64,000 nucleotides of DNA from Symbiodinium natans. Lineage: Eukaryota > Sar > Dinophyceae > Suessiales > Symbiodiniaceae. Below are positions 1 to 12,200 of this stretch, in pieces. The notes under the pieces are model-generated. The model searched no databases, was not told the DNA's origin, and saw only the letters and a program-made list of their open reading frames with translations. The stretch lies in NCBI GenBank assembly GCA_905221605.1, contig CAJNDS010002390.1, positions 1,125,794-1,189,793 on the forward strand, read 5' to 3'. The position numbers and the translations under genes are program-made. The first letter of the stretch is position 1, and the number at the start of each line of letters is the position of its first letter.

Positions 1-10
1 GCTTCAAGGA

Positions 11-70
11 GGGTTTAGGGTTTAGGGTTTAGGGTTTAGGGTTTAGGGTTTAGGGTTTAGGGTTTAGGGG
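11..70 (+). repeat. Interstitial telomeric repeat (TTTAGGG)n
   Basis: About seven perfect TTTAGGG units. On this strand the G-rich strand points into the window, so this is not a left chromosome terminus, which would read CCCTAAA. Confidence 0.95.
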
Positions 71-415
71 GCTTGAGCTCAGCTCATGCAGAGTGGTGTA
101 TGGTGCCGGGTTGTAGGGTCTAGGTTTTAGGGAGCTGCAGGGTTTGGGTTTGGGCTTTCGGGCTTCAGGTTAAGGGCTGATTCTGGGATGAGGATTTAAG
201 CCCTAAAGGCTGTTGCATGACAAGGCCGAAGTTTGAAAACATACCCCTTCACCAGAACTGAACCCCTCCTGTTTCGACTCCAACGCAACTAACTGTAGAC
301 CAGCATTGCGGCAGCCTGCTTTAGGAAGGGGTTCATACTGTTTATAGGGAACCCAAGGGGATGTACGCACACAAGAACATCTTGCTATCTCATGTTTCTA
401 AGGGGAGCGTAGACA
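71..415. other. Unique stretch, no gene seen
   Basis: Scattered single telomere-like words such as TTTAGGG and GGGTTTGGG decay into unique sequence. I see no coding frame, RNA gene or recognisable element here. Confidence 0.6.
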
Positions 416-462
416 AACCCTAAACCCTAAACCCTAAACCCTAAACCCTAAACCCTAAACCC
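416..462 (-). repeat. Interstitial telomeric repeat (CCCTAAA)n
   Basis: Six CCCTAAA units in the opposite orientation to the first tract. Confidence 0.95.
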
Positions 463-557
463 ACTTAGGTATGCCCTCTCTTCGCCGCCTGGTGCGCCCA
501 ACCGAGTGGGAGTCGGTTCGCCGCAATCTCGTTGCCTTTGCGAGGGCCGGGGGCTGA

Positions 558-677
558 GGAGGGTTTAGGGTTTAGGGTTTAGGGTTTAGGGTTTGGGGTT
601 TGGGGTTTGGGGTTTAGGGTTTAGGGTCATTGTGGGCTTAAGCCAGACCCTAAACCCTCAACCCCCCAAACCCTAGG
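558..677. repeat. Converging ITS pair
   Basis: A tract of TTTAGGG and TTTGGGG units (558-628) is followed after about 17 bp by CCCTAAA-type units (645-677). The two face head to head, the polarity expected of a telomere-telomere fusion or an inverted junction. Confidence 0.8.
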
Positions 678-767
678 ACCGGATAGGAAGGACTCGGAAT
701 TTTGAAATGAAGGCTTCGGAGATCAAAGCGGGGGGTTGTGTAGAGGCAGCTGTTTGGGCTTCTTACC

Positions 768-864
768 TTCCTTAGGAACCCAAAACCTACTTGTTCTGTA
801 GGTCCTTATTCATATGCACCCGTAGAGGGTTTGTCAGGAACCTACAAAAAAGTAGGTTTTGGGC
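768..864. mobile_element. Short TIR element, family C, copy 1
   Basis: Imperfect terminal inverted repeats: the left arm carries GAACCCAAAACCTACTT and the right arm AAGTAGGTTTTGGG. The spacer is about 60 bp and noncoding. Related copies lie at 32335, 39012 and 53785. MITE-like by structure; the mobilising enzyme is unknown. Confidence 0.65.
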
Positions 865-1204
865 GCAACAGGAGGCATTCAGGGTTTAGATTGAGGCTCG
901 TAGGATTCAGGACCCCTTTGCAGGCTTCCCTCCGAGTATCCCTTAGCAACGATGGGGGGGTTTAGGATTTAGCGGCTAGGGTTTGCAGATTGAAAGAGAG
1001 CTACACTTGAGTTGTTTTTTCTACAAGGGTGGTCTTCAGTTTAGGGCGTAGGGTGTCATGAAGAAGGGTTTTGGGGTACCCTCGCCCTTCTTCTTTTCTT
1101 GAGAACCCTTCCGGGAAGGTCCACGAGGTTCAGCAGAGGTTGGAGGGAGGTGGGAGGTCTGAACATTCAGAGTTTTCTTAGGAGTTTACGGGCTGGGCTT
1201 GGCT

Positions 1205-1420
1205 GCTATATTTTAGGGTTTAGGGTTTAGGGTTTAGGGTTTAGGGTTTCTGTGTTGGGCAGGTGCTTCTTGGCATTGAGTCAGGTTTGACTTCAGGACC
1301 CGCAACACTAATCCGAATTGATAATTGAGTTGTCCTGCTGGGAGGGGGAGGAGGGAGTTAGGGTTTAGGGTTTAGGGTTCAGGGTTTAGGGTTTAGGGTT
1401 TAAGGTTTAGGGTTTAGGCT
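1205..1420. repeat. ITS-flanked duplicated block, copy 1
   Basis: TTTAGGG tract, then about 115 bp of unique sequence (from TTTCTGTGTTGGGCAGG to GGAGGAGGGAG), then another TTTAGGG tract. The whole arrangement recurs almost identically at 15055-15245, so the unique segment and its telomeric flanks were duplicated together. Confidence 0.85.
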
Positions 1421-1496
1421 TATGTACGAAGGACCTTTATGTACTATTTGGCAATCCTCTTTGTTTTGTTTATATTGTAAGGTTTCGGAAATAAGC

Positions 1497-4400
1497 GCGC
1501 TACTTTTTTTAAAGAATTTAAAGAATTTAAAGGGCTTAAATTCCTTAAATTGGAAATAGGGCCGGTATTTCTTTTTAAGGAATTTAAGGAATTTAAAGGG
1601 CTTAAATTCCTTAAATTCCTTAAATTGGAAATAGGGCCGGTATTTCTTTTTTAAGGAATTTAAAGAATTTAAAGGGCTTAAATTCCTTAAATTCCTTAAA
1701 TTGGAAATAGGGCCGGTATTTCTTTTTTAAGGAATTTAAAGAATTTAAGGAATTTATAAAATTTAAATTGGGTGGCCTGGGTTTTGAAATAGGGGCCGCC
1801 GATTTAAATTTTATAAATCCGTTAAATTCCTTAAATTCCTTAAATTGGAAATAGGGCCTGCATTTCTTTTTTAAGGAATTTAAGGAATTTAAAGGGCTTA
1901 AAATTCCTTAAATTCCTTAAATTGGAAATGGGGCCGGCATTTCTTTTTTAAGGAATTTAAGGGATTTAAAGGGCTTAAATGCCTTAAATTCCTTAAATTG
2001 GAAATAGGGCCGGTATTTCTTTTTTAAGGAATTTAAAGAATTTAAGGAATTTATAAAATTTAAATTGGGGGGCCTGGGTTTTGAAATAGGGGCCGCCGAT
2101 TTAAATCTTATAAATCCTTTAAATTCTTTAAATTCCTTAAATTGGAAATAAGGCCGGTATTTCTTTTTTAAAGAATTTAAGAAATTTAAAGGGCGTAAAT
2201 TCCTTAAATTCCTTAAATTGGAAATAGGGCCGGTATTTCTTTTTTAAAGAATTTAAGGAATTTAAAGGGCTTAAATTCCCTAAATTCCTTAAATTGGAAA
2301 TAGGGCCGGTATTTCTTTTTAAGGAATTTAAAGAATTTAAGGAATTTATAAAATTTAAATTGGGGGGCCTGGGTTTTGAAATAGGGGCCGCCGATTTAAA
2401 TTTTATAAATCCTTTAAATTCTTTAAATTCCTTAAATTGGAAATAAGGCCGGTATTTCTTTTTTAAAGAATTTAAGGAATTTAAAGGGCGTGAATTCCTT
2501 AAATTCCTTAAATTGGAAATAGGGCCGGTATTTCTTTTTTAAGGAATTTAAGGATTTTAAAGGGCTTAAATTCCATAATTCCTTAAATTGGAAATAGGGC
2601 CGGTATTTCTGTTTTAAGGAATTTAAAGAATTTAAGGAATTTATAAAATTTAAATTGGGGGGCCTGGGTTTTGAAATAGGGGCCGCCGATTTAAATTTTA
2701 TAAATCCTTTAAAATCTGGAATTCCTTAAATTGGAAATAAGGCCGGTATTTCTTTTTTAAAGAATTTAAGGAATTTAAAGGGCTGGTATTTCTTTTTTAA
2801 AGAATTTAAGGAATTTAAAGGGCTTAAATTCCTTAAATTCCTTAAATTGGAAATAGGGCCGGTATTTCTTTTTTAAGGAATTTAAGGAATTTAAAGGGCT
2901 TAAATTCCTTAAATTCCTTAAATTGGAAATAGCGCCGGTATTTCTTTTTCAAGGATTTAAAGAATTTAAGGAATTTATAAAATTTAAATTGGGTGGCCTG
3001 GGTTTTGAAATAGGGGCCGCCGATTTAAATTTTATAAATCCTTTAAATTCCGTAAATTCCTTAAATTGGAAATAGGGCCGGCATTTCTTTTTTAAGGAAT
3101 TTAAGGAATTTAAAGGGCTTAAATTCCTTAAATTCCTTAAATTGGAAATAGGGCCGGTATTTCTTTTTTAAGGAATTTAAGGAATTTAAAGGGCTTAAAT
3201 TCCTTAAATTCCTTAAATTGGGAATAGGGCCGGTATTTCTTTTTTAAGGAATTTAAAGAATTTAAGGAATTTATAAAATTTAAATTGGGGGGCCTGGGTT
3301 TTGACATAGGGGCCGCCGATTTAAATTTTATAAATCCTTTAAATTCTTTAAATTCCTTAAATTGGAAATAAGGCCGGTATTTCTTTTTTAAAGAATTTAA
3401 GGAATTTAAAGGGCTTAAATTCCTTAAATTCCTTAAATTGGAAATAGGGCCGGTATTTCTTTTTTAAGGAATTTAAGGGAATTTATAAAATTTAAATTGG
3501 GTGGCCTGGGTTTTGAAATAGGGGCCGCCGATTTAAATTTTATAAATCCTTTAAATTCTTTAAATTCCTTAAATTGGAAATAAGGCCGGTATTTCTTTTT
3601 TAAAGAATTTAAGGAATTTAAAGGGCGTAAATTCCTTAAATTCCTTAAATTGGAAATAGGGCCGGTATTTCTTTTTTAAGGAATTTAAGGAATTTAAAGG
3701 GCTTAAATTCCTTAAATTCCTTAAATTGGAAATAGGGCCGGTATTTCTTTTTTAAGGAATTTAAAGAATTTAAGGAATTTATAAAATTTAAATTGGGGGG
3801 CCTGGGTTTTGAAATAGGGGCCGCCGATTTAAATTTTATAAATCCTTTAAATTCTTTAAATTCCTTAAATTGGAAATAAGGCCGGTATTTCTTTTTTAAG
3901 GAATTTAAGGAATTTAAAGGGCGTTAAATTCCTTAAATTCCTTAAATTGGAAATAGGGCCGGTATTTCTTTTTTAAGGAATTTAAGGAATTTAAAGGGCT
4001 TAAATTCCTTAAATTCCTTAAATTGGAAATAGGGCCGGTATTTCTTTTTTAAGGAATTTAAAGAATTTAAGGAATTTATAAAATTTAAATTGGGTGGCCT
4101 GGGTTTTGAAATAGGGGCCGCCGATTTAAATTTTATAAATCCTCTAAATTCTTTAAATTCCTTAAATTGGAAATAGGGCCGGTATTTCTTTTTTAAGGAA
4201 TTTAAGGAATTTAAAGGGCTTAAATTCCTTAAATTCCTTAATTTGGAAATAGCGCCGGTATTTCTTTTTCAAGGATTTAAAGAATTTAAGGAATTTATAA
4301 AATCTAAATTGGGTGGCCTGGGTTTTGAAATAGGGGCCGCCGATTTACATTTTATAAATCCTTTAAATTCCTTAAATTCCTTAAATTCCTTAAATTGGAA

Positions 4401-4577
4401 ATAGGGCCGGCATTTCTTTTTTAAGGAATTTAAGGAATTTAAAGGGCTTAAATTCCTTAAATTCCTTAAATTGGAAATAGGGCCGGCATTTCTTCTTTAA
4501 GGAATTTAAGGAATTTAAAAAATTTATAAAATTTAAATTGGGGGGCCTGGGTTTTGAAATAGGGGCCGCCGATTAAA
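1497..4577. repeat. AT-rich higher-order tandem array, ~76-bp subunit and ~296-bp HOR
   Basis: The basic subunit of about 76 bp contains GGAAATAGGGCCGGTATTTC between AATTTAAGGAATTTAAGG and CTTAAATTCCTTAAATTCC arms, so each subunit has dyad symmetry. A second module with GGGGCCGCCGATTTAAA marks the higher-order unit. It starts at about 1792, 2089, 2384, 2679, 3013, 3309, 3521, 3817, 4114, 4333 and 4562. Six of the ten intervals are 295-297 bp. The others (212-229 and 334) fit loss or gain of about one subunit, as expected from unequal exchange. No open reading frame of note. Confidence 0.9.
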
Positions 4578-5345
4578 AAGGCTTTTTTTAATTTCAAAAC
4601 CACCTTAAATTCCTAAATACCTAATTTAGGAATTTAAGGAATTTAAGGTTTTTTTTTTAATTCAAAAAGAGCTTTTTTAAATTTTTTAAAAAAACCTTAA
4701 ATTCCTTAAATTCCTAAATACCTAATTTAGGAATTTAAGGAATTTAAGGAATTTAAGGTTTTTTGTAAATTTTAAAACGGGCCGGCCCAACAATTTTATT
4801 TACCCAATTTAAGAATTTAAGAACTTGAAGGAGTTTAAGGAATTTAAGGTTTTTTTTTTAATCTAAAAAGGGCGTTTTTTGAGTTAAAAAAAAAAACCTT
4901 AGATTCCTAAATGCCTAATTTAGGAATTTAAGGAAATTAAGATTTTTTTAAAATTTCCAAAGGCCTTTTTTAAACTTTAAAAACCTTAAATTCCTTATTC
5001 TTTAAATTCCTAAATACATAATTTAAGAATTTAAGGAATTTAAGGTTTTTTTTTTAATTTAAAAAAGGGCCGGCCCAACAATTTTATTTACCCAATTTAA
5101 GAATTTAAGGAATTTAAGGAATTTAAGGTTTTTTTTTGAATTCAAAAATGCCTTTTATTTGATTTGAAGAAAACCTTAAATTCCTTAAATTCTTTAAATT
5201 CCTAAATACCTAATTTAAGAATTTAAGGAATTTAAGGAATTTAAGGTTTTTTTAAAATTTAAAAAAGGGCCTGCCAAAAAAAATATTTACCCAATTTCAG
5301 AATTTAAGGAATTTAAGGAATTTATGGAATTTAAGGTTGAAAGCC
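4578..5345. repeat. Tandem long-hairpin repeat, ~100-190 bp spacing
   Basis: This array continues the previous one with a different unit. Each unit is a near-perfect palindrome: CCTTAAATTCCTTAAATTCC arms around a CCTAAATACCTAATTTAGG centre. Units are separated by A/T runs and GGCCGGCCC. Palindrome centres lie near 4612, 4711, 4908, 5010 and 5201. Such arms could extrude as cruciforms (inference). Confidence 0.8.
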
Positions 5346-5399
5346 CGGGCCTTCTAGATTTGAAGAGTTTTAAGGTTTTTTTCATATTTAAAAGGTGGG

Positions 5400-6180
5400 G
5401 AGGCCCAGCGCCTTCCCCCTAAATCCTTAAACCCTATACCCTAAGCCCCTAAGCGCCTAAGGGCCTCACCCCTAAACCCTTAAGCCCTAAACCCTACGCT
5501 CCTAAGCTCCGAACAACCTACCCCCTAAATCCTCAAACCTTAAGCTCCAAAGCTCCTAAGCTCCTCAACGTCTACCCCCTAAACCCTAAACCCTAAACCC
5601 TAAGCTCCTGAGGTCCTAAGCGCCTAAGTGCCTACCCCCTAAATCCTCAAACCCTAAGCTCCAGAGCTCCTAAGCTCCTCAGCGTCCACCCTCTAAACCC
5701 TAAAACCTAAACCCTAAGCTCCTGAGGTCCTAAGCGCCTAAGTGCCTACCCCCTAAACCCTCAAACCCTAAGCTCCAAAGCTCCTAAGCTCCTCAACGTC
5801 TACCCCCTAAACCCTAAACCCTAAACCCTAAGCTCCTGAGGTCCTAAGCGCCTAAGTGCCTACCCCCTAAATCCTCAAACCCTAAGCTCCAAAGCTCCTA
5901 AGCTCCTCAACGTCTACCCCCTAAACCCTTAAACCCTAAACCCTGAGCTCCTGAGGTCCTAAGCGCCTAAGTGCCTACCCGCTAAATCCTTAAACCCTCC
6001 TAAGCTCCTAAGCTCCTAAGCTCCTAAGCTCCGAAGCGCCTAAGCGCCTACCCCCCAAACCCTTAAGCCTTAAATCAAACCCTAAACCCTAAGCTCCTAG
6101 GCTCCGAAATCCTTAAACCTGCACCCTAAGCTCCTAAGCGCCTCAGCGCCTACCCCCTAAACCCTGAGACCCCGGGGCCC
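5400..6180. repeat. Minisatellite mixing CCCTAAA and AGCTCCTAAG words
   Basis: About five copies of a unit of about 115 bp, with anchors CGTCTACCCCCTAAACCC at about 5570, 5687, 5799 and 5913. Each unit holds two to four telomeric CCCTAAA words followed by CTCCTGAGGTCCTAAGCGCC and AGCTCCAAAGCTCCTAAG. Telomeric sequence has been captured into a tandemly amplified unit. Confidence 0.85.
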
Positions 6181-6249
6181 CTTTTAAATTTTAAAAATCC
6201 TTGCCTTCTTCTTTGCTGAAATTTTCTAGGTTTTAAGGATTTAAAATTT

Positions 6250-6600
6250 AAAAAGAGCTTTCGTTTGAGGTTGAGGGCACGCTAGGGCTGACAAAAATCC
6301 TTTGCTAGCGTTTACAAAAAACCCTTTCGCTTACACGTGTTTTTTAAAAATACTTTCGTTTTTGAGGGTGGTGGCACACCAAGGTTTACAAGAATCCTTT
6401 CGTTTTTGAAGTTCAGGACACACTAGGGTTTACACAAAAACTGTCGTTTTGACGTTGCCGCCGCAGCTGGTTGATAAACAAGCCTTTCGTTGTTGATGTT
6501 GAGGACATATCAAGGTTCAAATCGAACCTTTCGTTAAAAGATGATGGCGCTTTAAGGTTTTGCAAAACAACAACTTTCGTTAACGTTGTTGCAGTCTTAC
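6250..6600. repeat. Degenerate 44-bp tandem repeat
   Basis: CTTTCGTTTTTGA-type anchors recur at about 6352, 6396, 6442, 6484, 6528 and 6572 (steps of 42-46 bp), each followed by GAGGACACACTAGGGTTTACA-like sequence. Earlier diverged copies lie near 6258 and 6322. Noncoding. Confidence 0.65.
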
Positions 6601-6894
6601 GTTTTTCAATACTTTAAGATATTTACCAGGCTGCAAGAAGATTTTTTTTGTAAATCCATAATATGATTGAGGTCTTAGGTCTCCACTCTAGATTTTAATG
6701 TGTTGCAGTAACCATAACTAAAACTGTTTGCATCGTTCAAATACAGTGATGTTTGCCCAATGTTCATATCTTGAGCCTCCCAAATATTATGAAAAAATGA
6801 ATGCCTGAATTCAATTATTCAAAATGTTTAAATTATGGGTCCTCTAAAAGACTTAACACCCTTTAAATAGCTCAGTGTGGTTCGTTTATTCATC
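6601..6894. other. Unique AT-rich stretch, nothing identified
   Basis: No coding frame, repeat or RNA gene is apparent. Confidence 0.5.
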
Positions 6895-7090
6895 GCATCT
6901 CTCTCCCGCTCTTTCTCTTTCACTCTCGCTTTCTCTCTCTCTCTCTCTCTTCTCTTTGTCTCTATCTCTCCCTCTCTCTCTCTCTCCCTCTCTGCCTCCT
7001 TCCTTCCTTCCCCCTTCCTTCCTTCCTTCCTTCCATTCCTTTCTCTTCCCCTCTTCCTGCTTCTTGTTCTTTCCTCTTCCCTCCTCGCCC
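6895..7090 (+). repeat. CT/CCTT microsatellite tract
   Basis: Pyrimidine-only runs on this strand: (CT)n followed by (CCTT)n. Open frames here on both strands (Ser/Leu-rich, Arg/Glu-rich) are simply the translation of the tract. Confidence 0.9.
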
Positions 7091-7149
7091 CTCCCGTTTT
7101 TAACTTGCCATTCAACAAGGAATAAAAGAAGAAAGTCAAGGATAAGAGA

Positions 7150-7830
7150 AGGTAGAGTTGTGTTAACACCAGAAACATGACACATTTTCTGCGAAATCTG
7201 TGTCAGTAGAGCTGTGCTAACACATTTTCTGCAGAATATGTGTCACTAGAGTTGTTTTAACACCAACAGCATGACACATTTTCCGTAAAATATGTGTCAG
7301 TAGAGCTGTGCTAACACCAAAAACATGACACATTTCCCGCAGAATATGTGTCACTCGAGTTGTGTTAACACCATAAATATGACACATTTACTGCAGAATA
7401 TGTGTCGCCAGAGTTGTGTTAACACCAAAAGCATGACATATTTTCCGCAACATATGTGTCAGTGGAGCTGTGCTAGCACCAAAAACGTGATTTCCGCGGA
7501 ATATGTGTCACCAGAGTTGCGTTAAAACCAAAAACATGACACGTTTTTTGCAAAATATGTGTCCGTAGAGCTGTGCTAACACAAAACACACATTTTCTGC
7601 AGAATATGTGTCACCAGAGTTGTGTTAACACAAAAGCATGACACATTTTCCGCAGAATATGTTTCAGTAGAGCTGTGCTAACACCAAAAATATGACACAT
7701 TTCCCGCAGAATGTGTGTCACTCGAGTTGTGTTAACACCATAAATATGACACATTTTCTGCAGAATATGTGTCGCAAGAGTTGTGTTAACACTAAAAACA
7801 TGACACATTTTCCGCGGAATCTGTGTCACC
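7150..7830. repeat. 54-bp minisatellite (12-13 copies)
   Basis: Unit of the form TGTGTCAGTAGAGCTGTGCTAACACCAAAAACATGACACATTTTCCGCAGAATA. Successive TGTCA/TGTCG anchors at 7241, 7295, 7349, 7403 and 7457 are exactly 54 bp apart. Because 54 is 18 codons, frames are preserved and short stretches read an 18-residue repeat on either strand. Each unit contains TGTGTTAACAC-like and ATGACACATTT palindromic words. Two alternating variants (AGAGCTGTGC and AGAGTTGTGT) hint at a 108-bp higher-order unit. I see no sign that it is translated. Confidence 0.9.
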
Positions 7831-7871
7831 TGCCTCTCCTGCTTTTGTCCTCTCCTAATCTCCTCTCAAAA

Positions 7872-7962
7872 CCTGTCTATCTCTATCTCTATCTCTATCT
7901 CTATCTCTATCTCTATCTCTATCTGTATCTATCTATATATATATATATATATATATATTCTA
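7872..7962 (+). repeat. (CTCTAT)n and (AT)n microsatellites
   Basis: About nine CTCTAT units, then CTATCTAT, then an alternating AT run of about 24 bp. Confidence 0.9.
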
Positions 7963-8590
7963 TCTATACATCTTGCTGTGTGATGTTTTAAAGGGCTCCA
8001 GCGTAGCCCTAACTATATTTGTCTATGTATCTGCCATCTTTATATCTTGTTCATCCTTTTTTTAAAGGGCCCTAGTTCCTACACCCTATCCCCTGCCCAT
8101 TTGCAGGGCTCCCCTAGCCCCCTACCCCCTACGCCACCCCGCGCCCCTTCCCCCGACCCCCTACCCAACCTGCCCCCTCTATGTCTCTATCTCTAGCTAT
8201 GTATCTCTATCTATCTATATCTATCAATATGTCTGCCATCTATACGTCTTATTTATTTATCTTCTCTTATTATGTAAAGGGCTCCAACGCAGCCCACGCT
8301 CCCACAGCCCCCACCGCCCTCACTGCCAACACCTCCTACCCCGCCCCTACCCCCTTTCGACTTCCTTCCCCTTTCCCCCTACCCACTACCCTGCCCCCTG
8401 TGTATTTCTATCTTTACCTCTCCATCTCGATCTCTATCTCTATTTATCTCTATCTAAATATCTGCCCTCCATGTATCTTACTTGTCTTATTTTTGAAAGG
8501 GCTCCAACGCAGCCCTACGCCACCGCCCTCACTGCCCACACCTCCCCCAGGCCCCTGCCCCCCCTCGTTTCATGCCTTTGCCCTCTCCTA
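7963..8590. repeat. Degenerate ~220-bp tandem repeat
   Basis: Three to four diverged copies. Each has a CTATCT-rich part, TCTGCCATCTATA, AAAGGGCTCCAACGCAGCCC (best at about 8276 and 8497, weaker at about 7990 and 8065) and a C-rich CCCTACCCC tail. Noncoding. Confidence 0.65.
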
Positions 8591-9239
8591 ATCTCCTGCC
8601 CTTTGCCCTCTCAAAACCTGCCGCCTTTCAGGGAGCCCCTCAGGGAAGCCCCCTGCGAAAACTGCAGGCAACCTGGTGGATATTGAAAGAAGCAGATTCA
8701 CAGAAGGAGGGAAGGAGAACGACAGACACGGAGCAAGAGATAGAGAAACAGAAGCAGGAGAGAGAAGCAACGGTCCTCTCCAAGCTGTTTTCAGACTGAC
8801 CCCAAAGACCGGGGTGGGCGCGAGTTCGCCCCTTGCCACTCGAAAGCCTCCCTTTCTTGGAAACAAACAACAGGCAGGAACCTCTTCTTTCAAAGAATCC
8901 GTGTCAGAAGAAAAAAAGGATACTGCGATAGCTCCTCATTCATATTTTAATTCCTCCCAAATGCTTTCGGCTCTTTTTTTGATAGATGAGTGGGTCCGTC
9001 CTCTCCTTTTGAAGTGAGAGAGTTTATTTTCTTAGAATGCGTCCTTTGCATTCTTAATCAGAGGTAGCCCTGCCTATGTTGAATACAGATGAGGGCGTTG
9101 TCCTGAAAGGCTCTCCTGTTCTAAGGAACACCATGAACGATAGAACCCTTCATTTGAAAAGGAATCAAAGAGTCCATCCAGCATTTCAATAGATGACAGG
9201 ATTTCGCTGTTGACAGGAATGCTATTGTCTTTAAGAAGC
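8591..9239. other. Stretch leading into the 0.8-kb array, no gene
   Basis: The A/G-rich part at 8670-8780 resembles the purine arm of the array that follows, so this is probably a decayed edge copy. No recognisable protein. Confidence 0.45.
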
Positions 9240-12200
9240 TCTCTTTTTCCTTCCTTGCGTTCTCCCTCTTCGTGCGCCCGCTTTCTGCACGCTCCCTTTC
9301 TTGTGTCCCTTCTGCGGCCCTTTCTTCCTCTGTTCCTTTTGTCATTGGGGGGATAGAAGAAGGGCAAGGTTAAGCAAGGAGAATGAAGGGAATGATATGA
9401 TGGAAGGAGGACTTCTCCTGCTCCTTGTAACTACCTGGTCACCTTCCACACTTCTCTACATGTCTCTGTGATCTTTTCTCTGGTTTTTCTTCTTAGCAAG
9501 GTGGGGAAAGTGTCCTCCTCTCACACCCCTCTTTCACTCTCGGAGGCCCCTGGGAGATGCTCTCTGAAGGCCGCCGAGAACATCGTGGGGCAGGCTTAGA
9601 GGGGTTTGGAGTGTGTGGAAAGAGGCAGCGCAGGACCATGTCCAGAACAGGACTCATCCTTTGTACAGGCTCTGCCTCGTAAAGTCAGAAAGGATGAGCA
9701 ATGAACAGAAACACCGGGGGCACCGGAGTGAGAGACATGGAGACAGATAGCGAAGCAAAGAGAAGGAGACAGTAATCAGGGAGAAGAGGAAGAAGGAAGA
9801 CAGTGGAAGAGCGATAGATAGGGAAACAGGGCGAAGGAAACAGAAACAATGAAGAAGAGAAAGGAGGAAGCGATGGTGAAACGAAGGCCGCTTGGAGAAC
9901 AAAAAGGGGTCAGAGAAGATCAAGAAGAAAAGAGAAGAGGTAGGGCAGGACACTTGTTTTTGTTATCCACTGTTCCTTTTTCTTAGCCCTTACACTTATT
10001 ACCCGAGCATCGCTCACTCCTTTCTTCCACGGTCTTTGTTCTTCATTTCTCCTCTCCATCTCTCTATCCTCTCTCTAGCTCTCCTTCCTTTCTTGTTCCG
10101 TGTTCGTTCTCCTCCTTTCTCCGCTCTCCCTTTTCTCGTGTCCATTCCATGACACTTTCCTCCTCTGTTCCTTTTGTCATTAAGTAGGGGGATAGAACAA
10201 GGGCAAGGTTAAGCAAGGAGAATGAAGGGAATGATGAGATGGAAGGAGGACTTCTCCTGCTCCTTCTAACTACCTTCCACGCCGCTCTACATGTCTCTGC
10301 GTTCGTTTCTCTTGTTTTTCTTCTTAGCAATGTGGGGAAAGGGTCCTCCTCCCACACCTCTCCTTCACTCTTGGACGCCCGTTAAAGGGCACCTGAAACT
10401 CTTGGGGAAGGCTCAGAAGAGGGGTTTGGGGTGTGTGGGAAGAGGCAGTGCAGGACCATGTCCAGAACAGGACCCATCGTTTGTACAGGGTCTGCCTCGT
10501 AAAGTCAGAAAGGATGAGCAATGCATAGGCAACACCGGGGGGCTCCGGAGTGAAAGAGATGGAGACAGATAGCGAAGCAAAGAGAAGGAGACAGTAATCA
10601 GGGAGAAGAGGAAGAAGGAAGACAGTGGAAGACGATAGATAGGGAAACAGGGCGAAGGAAATAGAAACAATGACGAAGAGGAAGGAGGAAGCGACGGTAA
10701 AAAGAGGGCCGCTTGGAGAACAAAAAGGGGTCAGAGAAGATCAAGCAGAAAAGGGAATAGGTAGGGCAGGGCACTTGTTTTTTTCAAGCATCGCTCACTC
10801 CTTTCTTCCACGGTGTTTGTCCTTCATTTCTATTCTCTATCTCTCTATCCTCTCTCTAGCTCTCCTTCCTTTCTTGTTCCGTGTTAGTTCTCCTCTTTCC
10901 TCCTCTGTTCCCGTGTCATTAAGTAGGGGGATAGAACAAGGGCAAGGTTAAGCAAGGAGAATGAAGGGAATGATAAGATGGAAGGAGGACTTCTCCTGCT
11001 CCTTCTAACTACCTTCCAGGCCACTCTACATATCTCAGTGTTCTTTTCTCTTGTTTTTCTTCTTAGCAATGTGGGGAAAGGGTCCTCTTCTCACACCTCT
11101 CCTTCACTCTTGGACGCCCCTCAAGGCCGCCTGAAACTCATGGGGGAGGCTCAGAAGAGGTGTGGAAAGAGGCAGTGCAGGGCCATGTCCAGAACAGGAC
11201 CCATCGTTTGTACAGGGTCGGCCTCGTAAAGTCAGACAGGATGAGCAATGAACAGAAAACACCGGGGGGCACCGGAGTGAGAGAGATGGAGACAGATAGA
11301 GTCAGATAGAGAAGCAAAGAGAAGGAGACAGTAATCAAGGAGAAGAGGAAGAAAGAAGACAGCGGAGGAGCGACAGATAGGGAAACAGGGTGAAGGAAAC
11401 AGAAACAATGAGGAAGGGGAAGGAGGAAGCGATGGTGAAAAGAGGACCGCTTGGAGAACAAAAAAGGAGACAGAGCAGATCAAGAAGAAAAGAGAAGAGG
11501 TAGGGCAGGACGCTTGTTTTTGTTATCCACTGTTCCTTTTTCTTAGCCCTTACAATTATTACCCGAGCATCGCTCACTCCTTTCTTCCACGGTCTTTGTC
11601 CTTCTTTTCTCCTCTCCATCTATCTATCCTCTCTCTAGCTCTCCTTCCTTTCTTTTCCCATGTTCGTTCTCCTCCTTTCTCCGCTCTCCTTTTGACCCTT
11701 TCCTCCTCTGTTCCTTTTGTCATTAAGTAGGCGGATAGAACAAGGGGCATGCATGGTTAAGCAAGGAGAATGAAGGGAATGATGAGATGGAAGGAGGACT
11801 TCTCCTGCTCCTTCTAACTACCTTTGTCTTTGTGTTCTTTTCTCTTGTTCTCCACCCTCGGTGTGGGGTTGTTAGATCTTAAACGCAACTCTTCTCCTCG
11901 CCCAGAACTCTTGTCCTCGCCCGGGAGTGCCCAACCCGCAAAGTGTTTCTGGAGCGCCCAACCCAGACCTGGAGCGCCCAACCCCAGTGTCCCAGAGAGT
12001 CTCCCTGGAGTGCCCAACCCCACTGTGTTTGGAGTGCCCAGCCCCAGAGCGTCCCTGGAGTGCCCAACCCCAGAGTATCTCTACGCAGAGAGGGTTTGGA
12101 TGTTAAAAGCAAAATAATTTTCTCCTTAGCAATGTGGGCAGCGCAGGACCGTGTCCAGAGCAGGACCCATCGTTTGTACAGGGTCTGCCTCGTAAAGTCA

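Noticed and set aside
6828-7185. Ser/Leu-rich and Arg/Glu-rich frames
   Set aside because: Translation of a CT/CCTT microsatellite.
8471-9017. Frames of 71-113 codons on both strands
   Set aside because: Low-complexity composition near the array edge with no recognisable motif.
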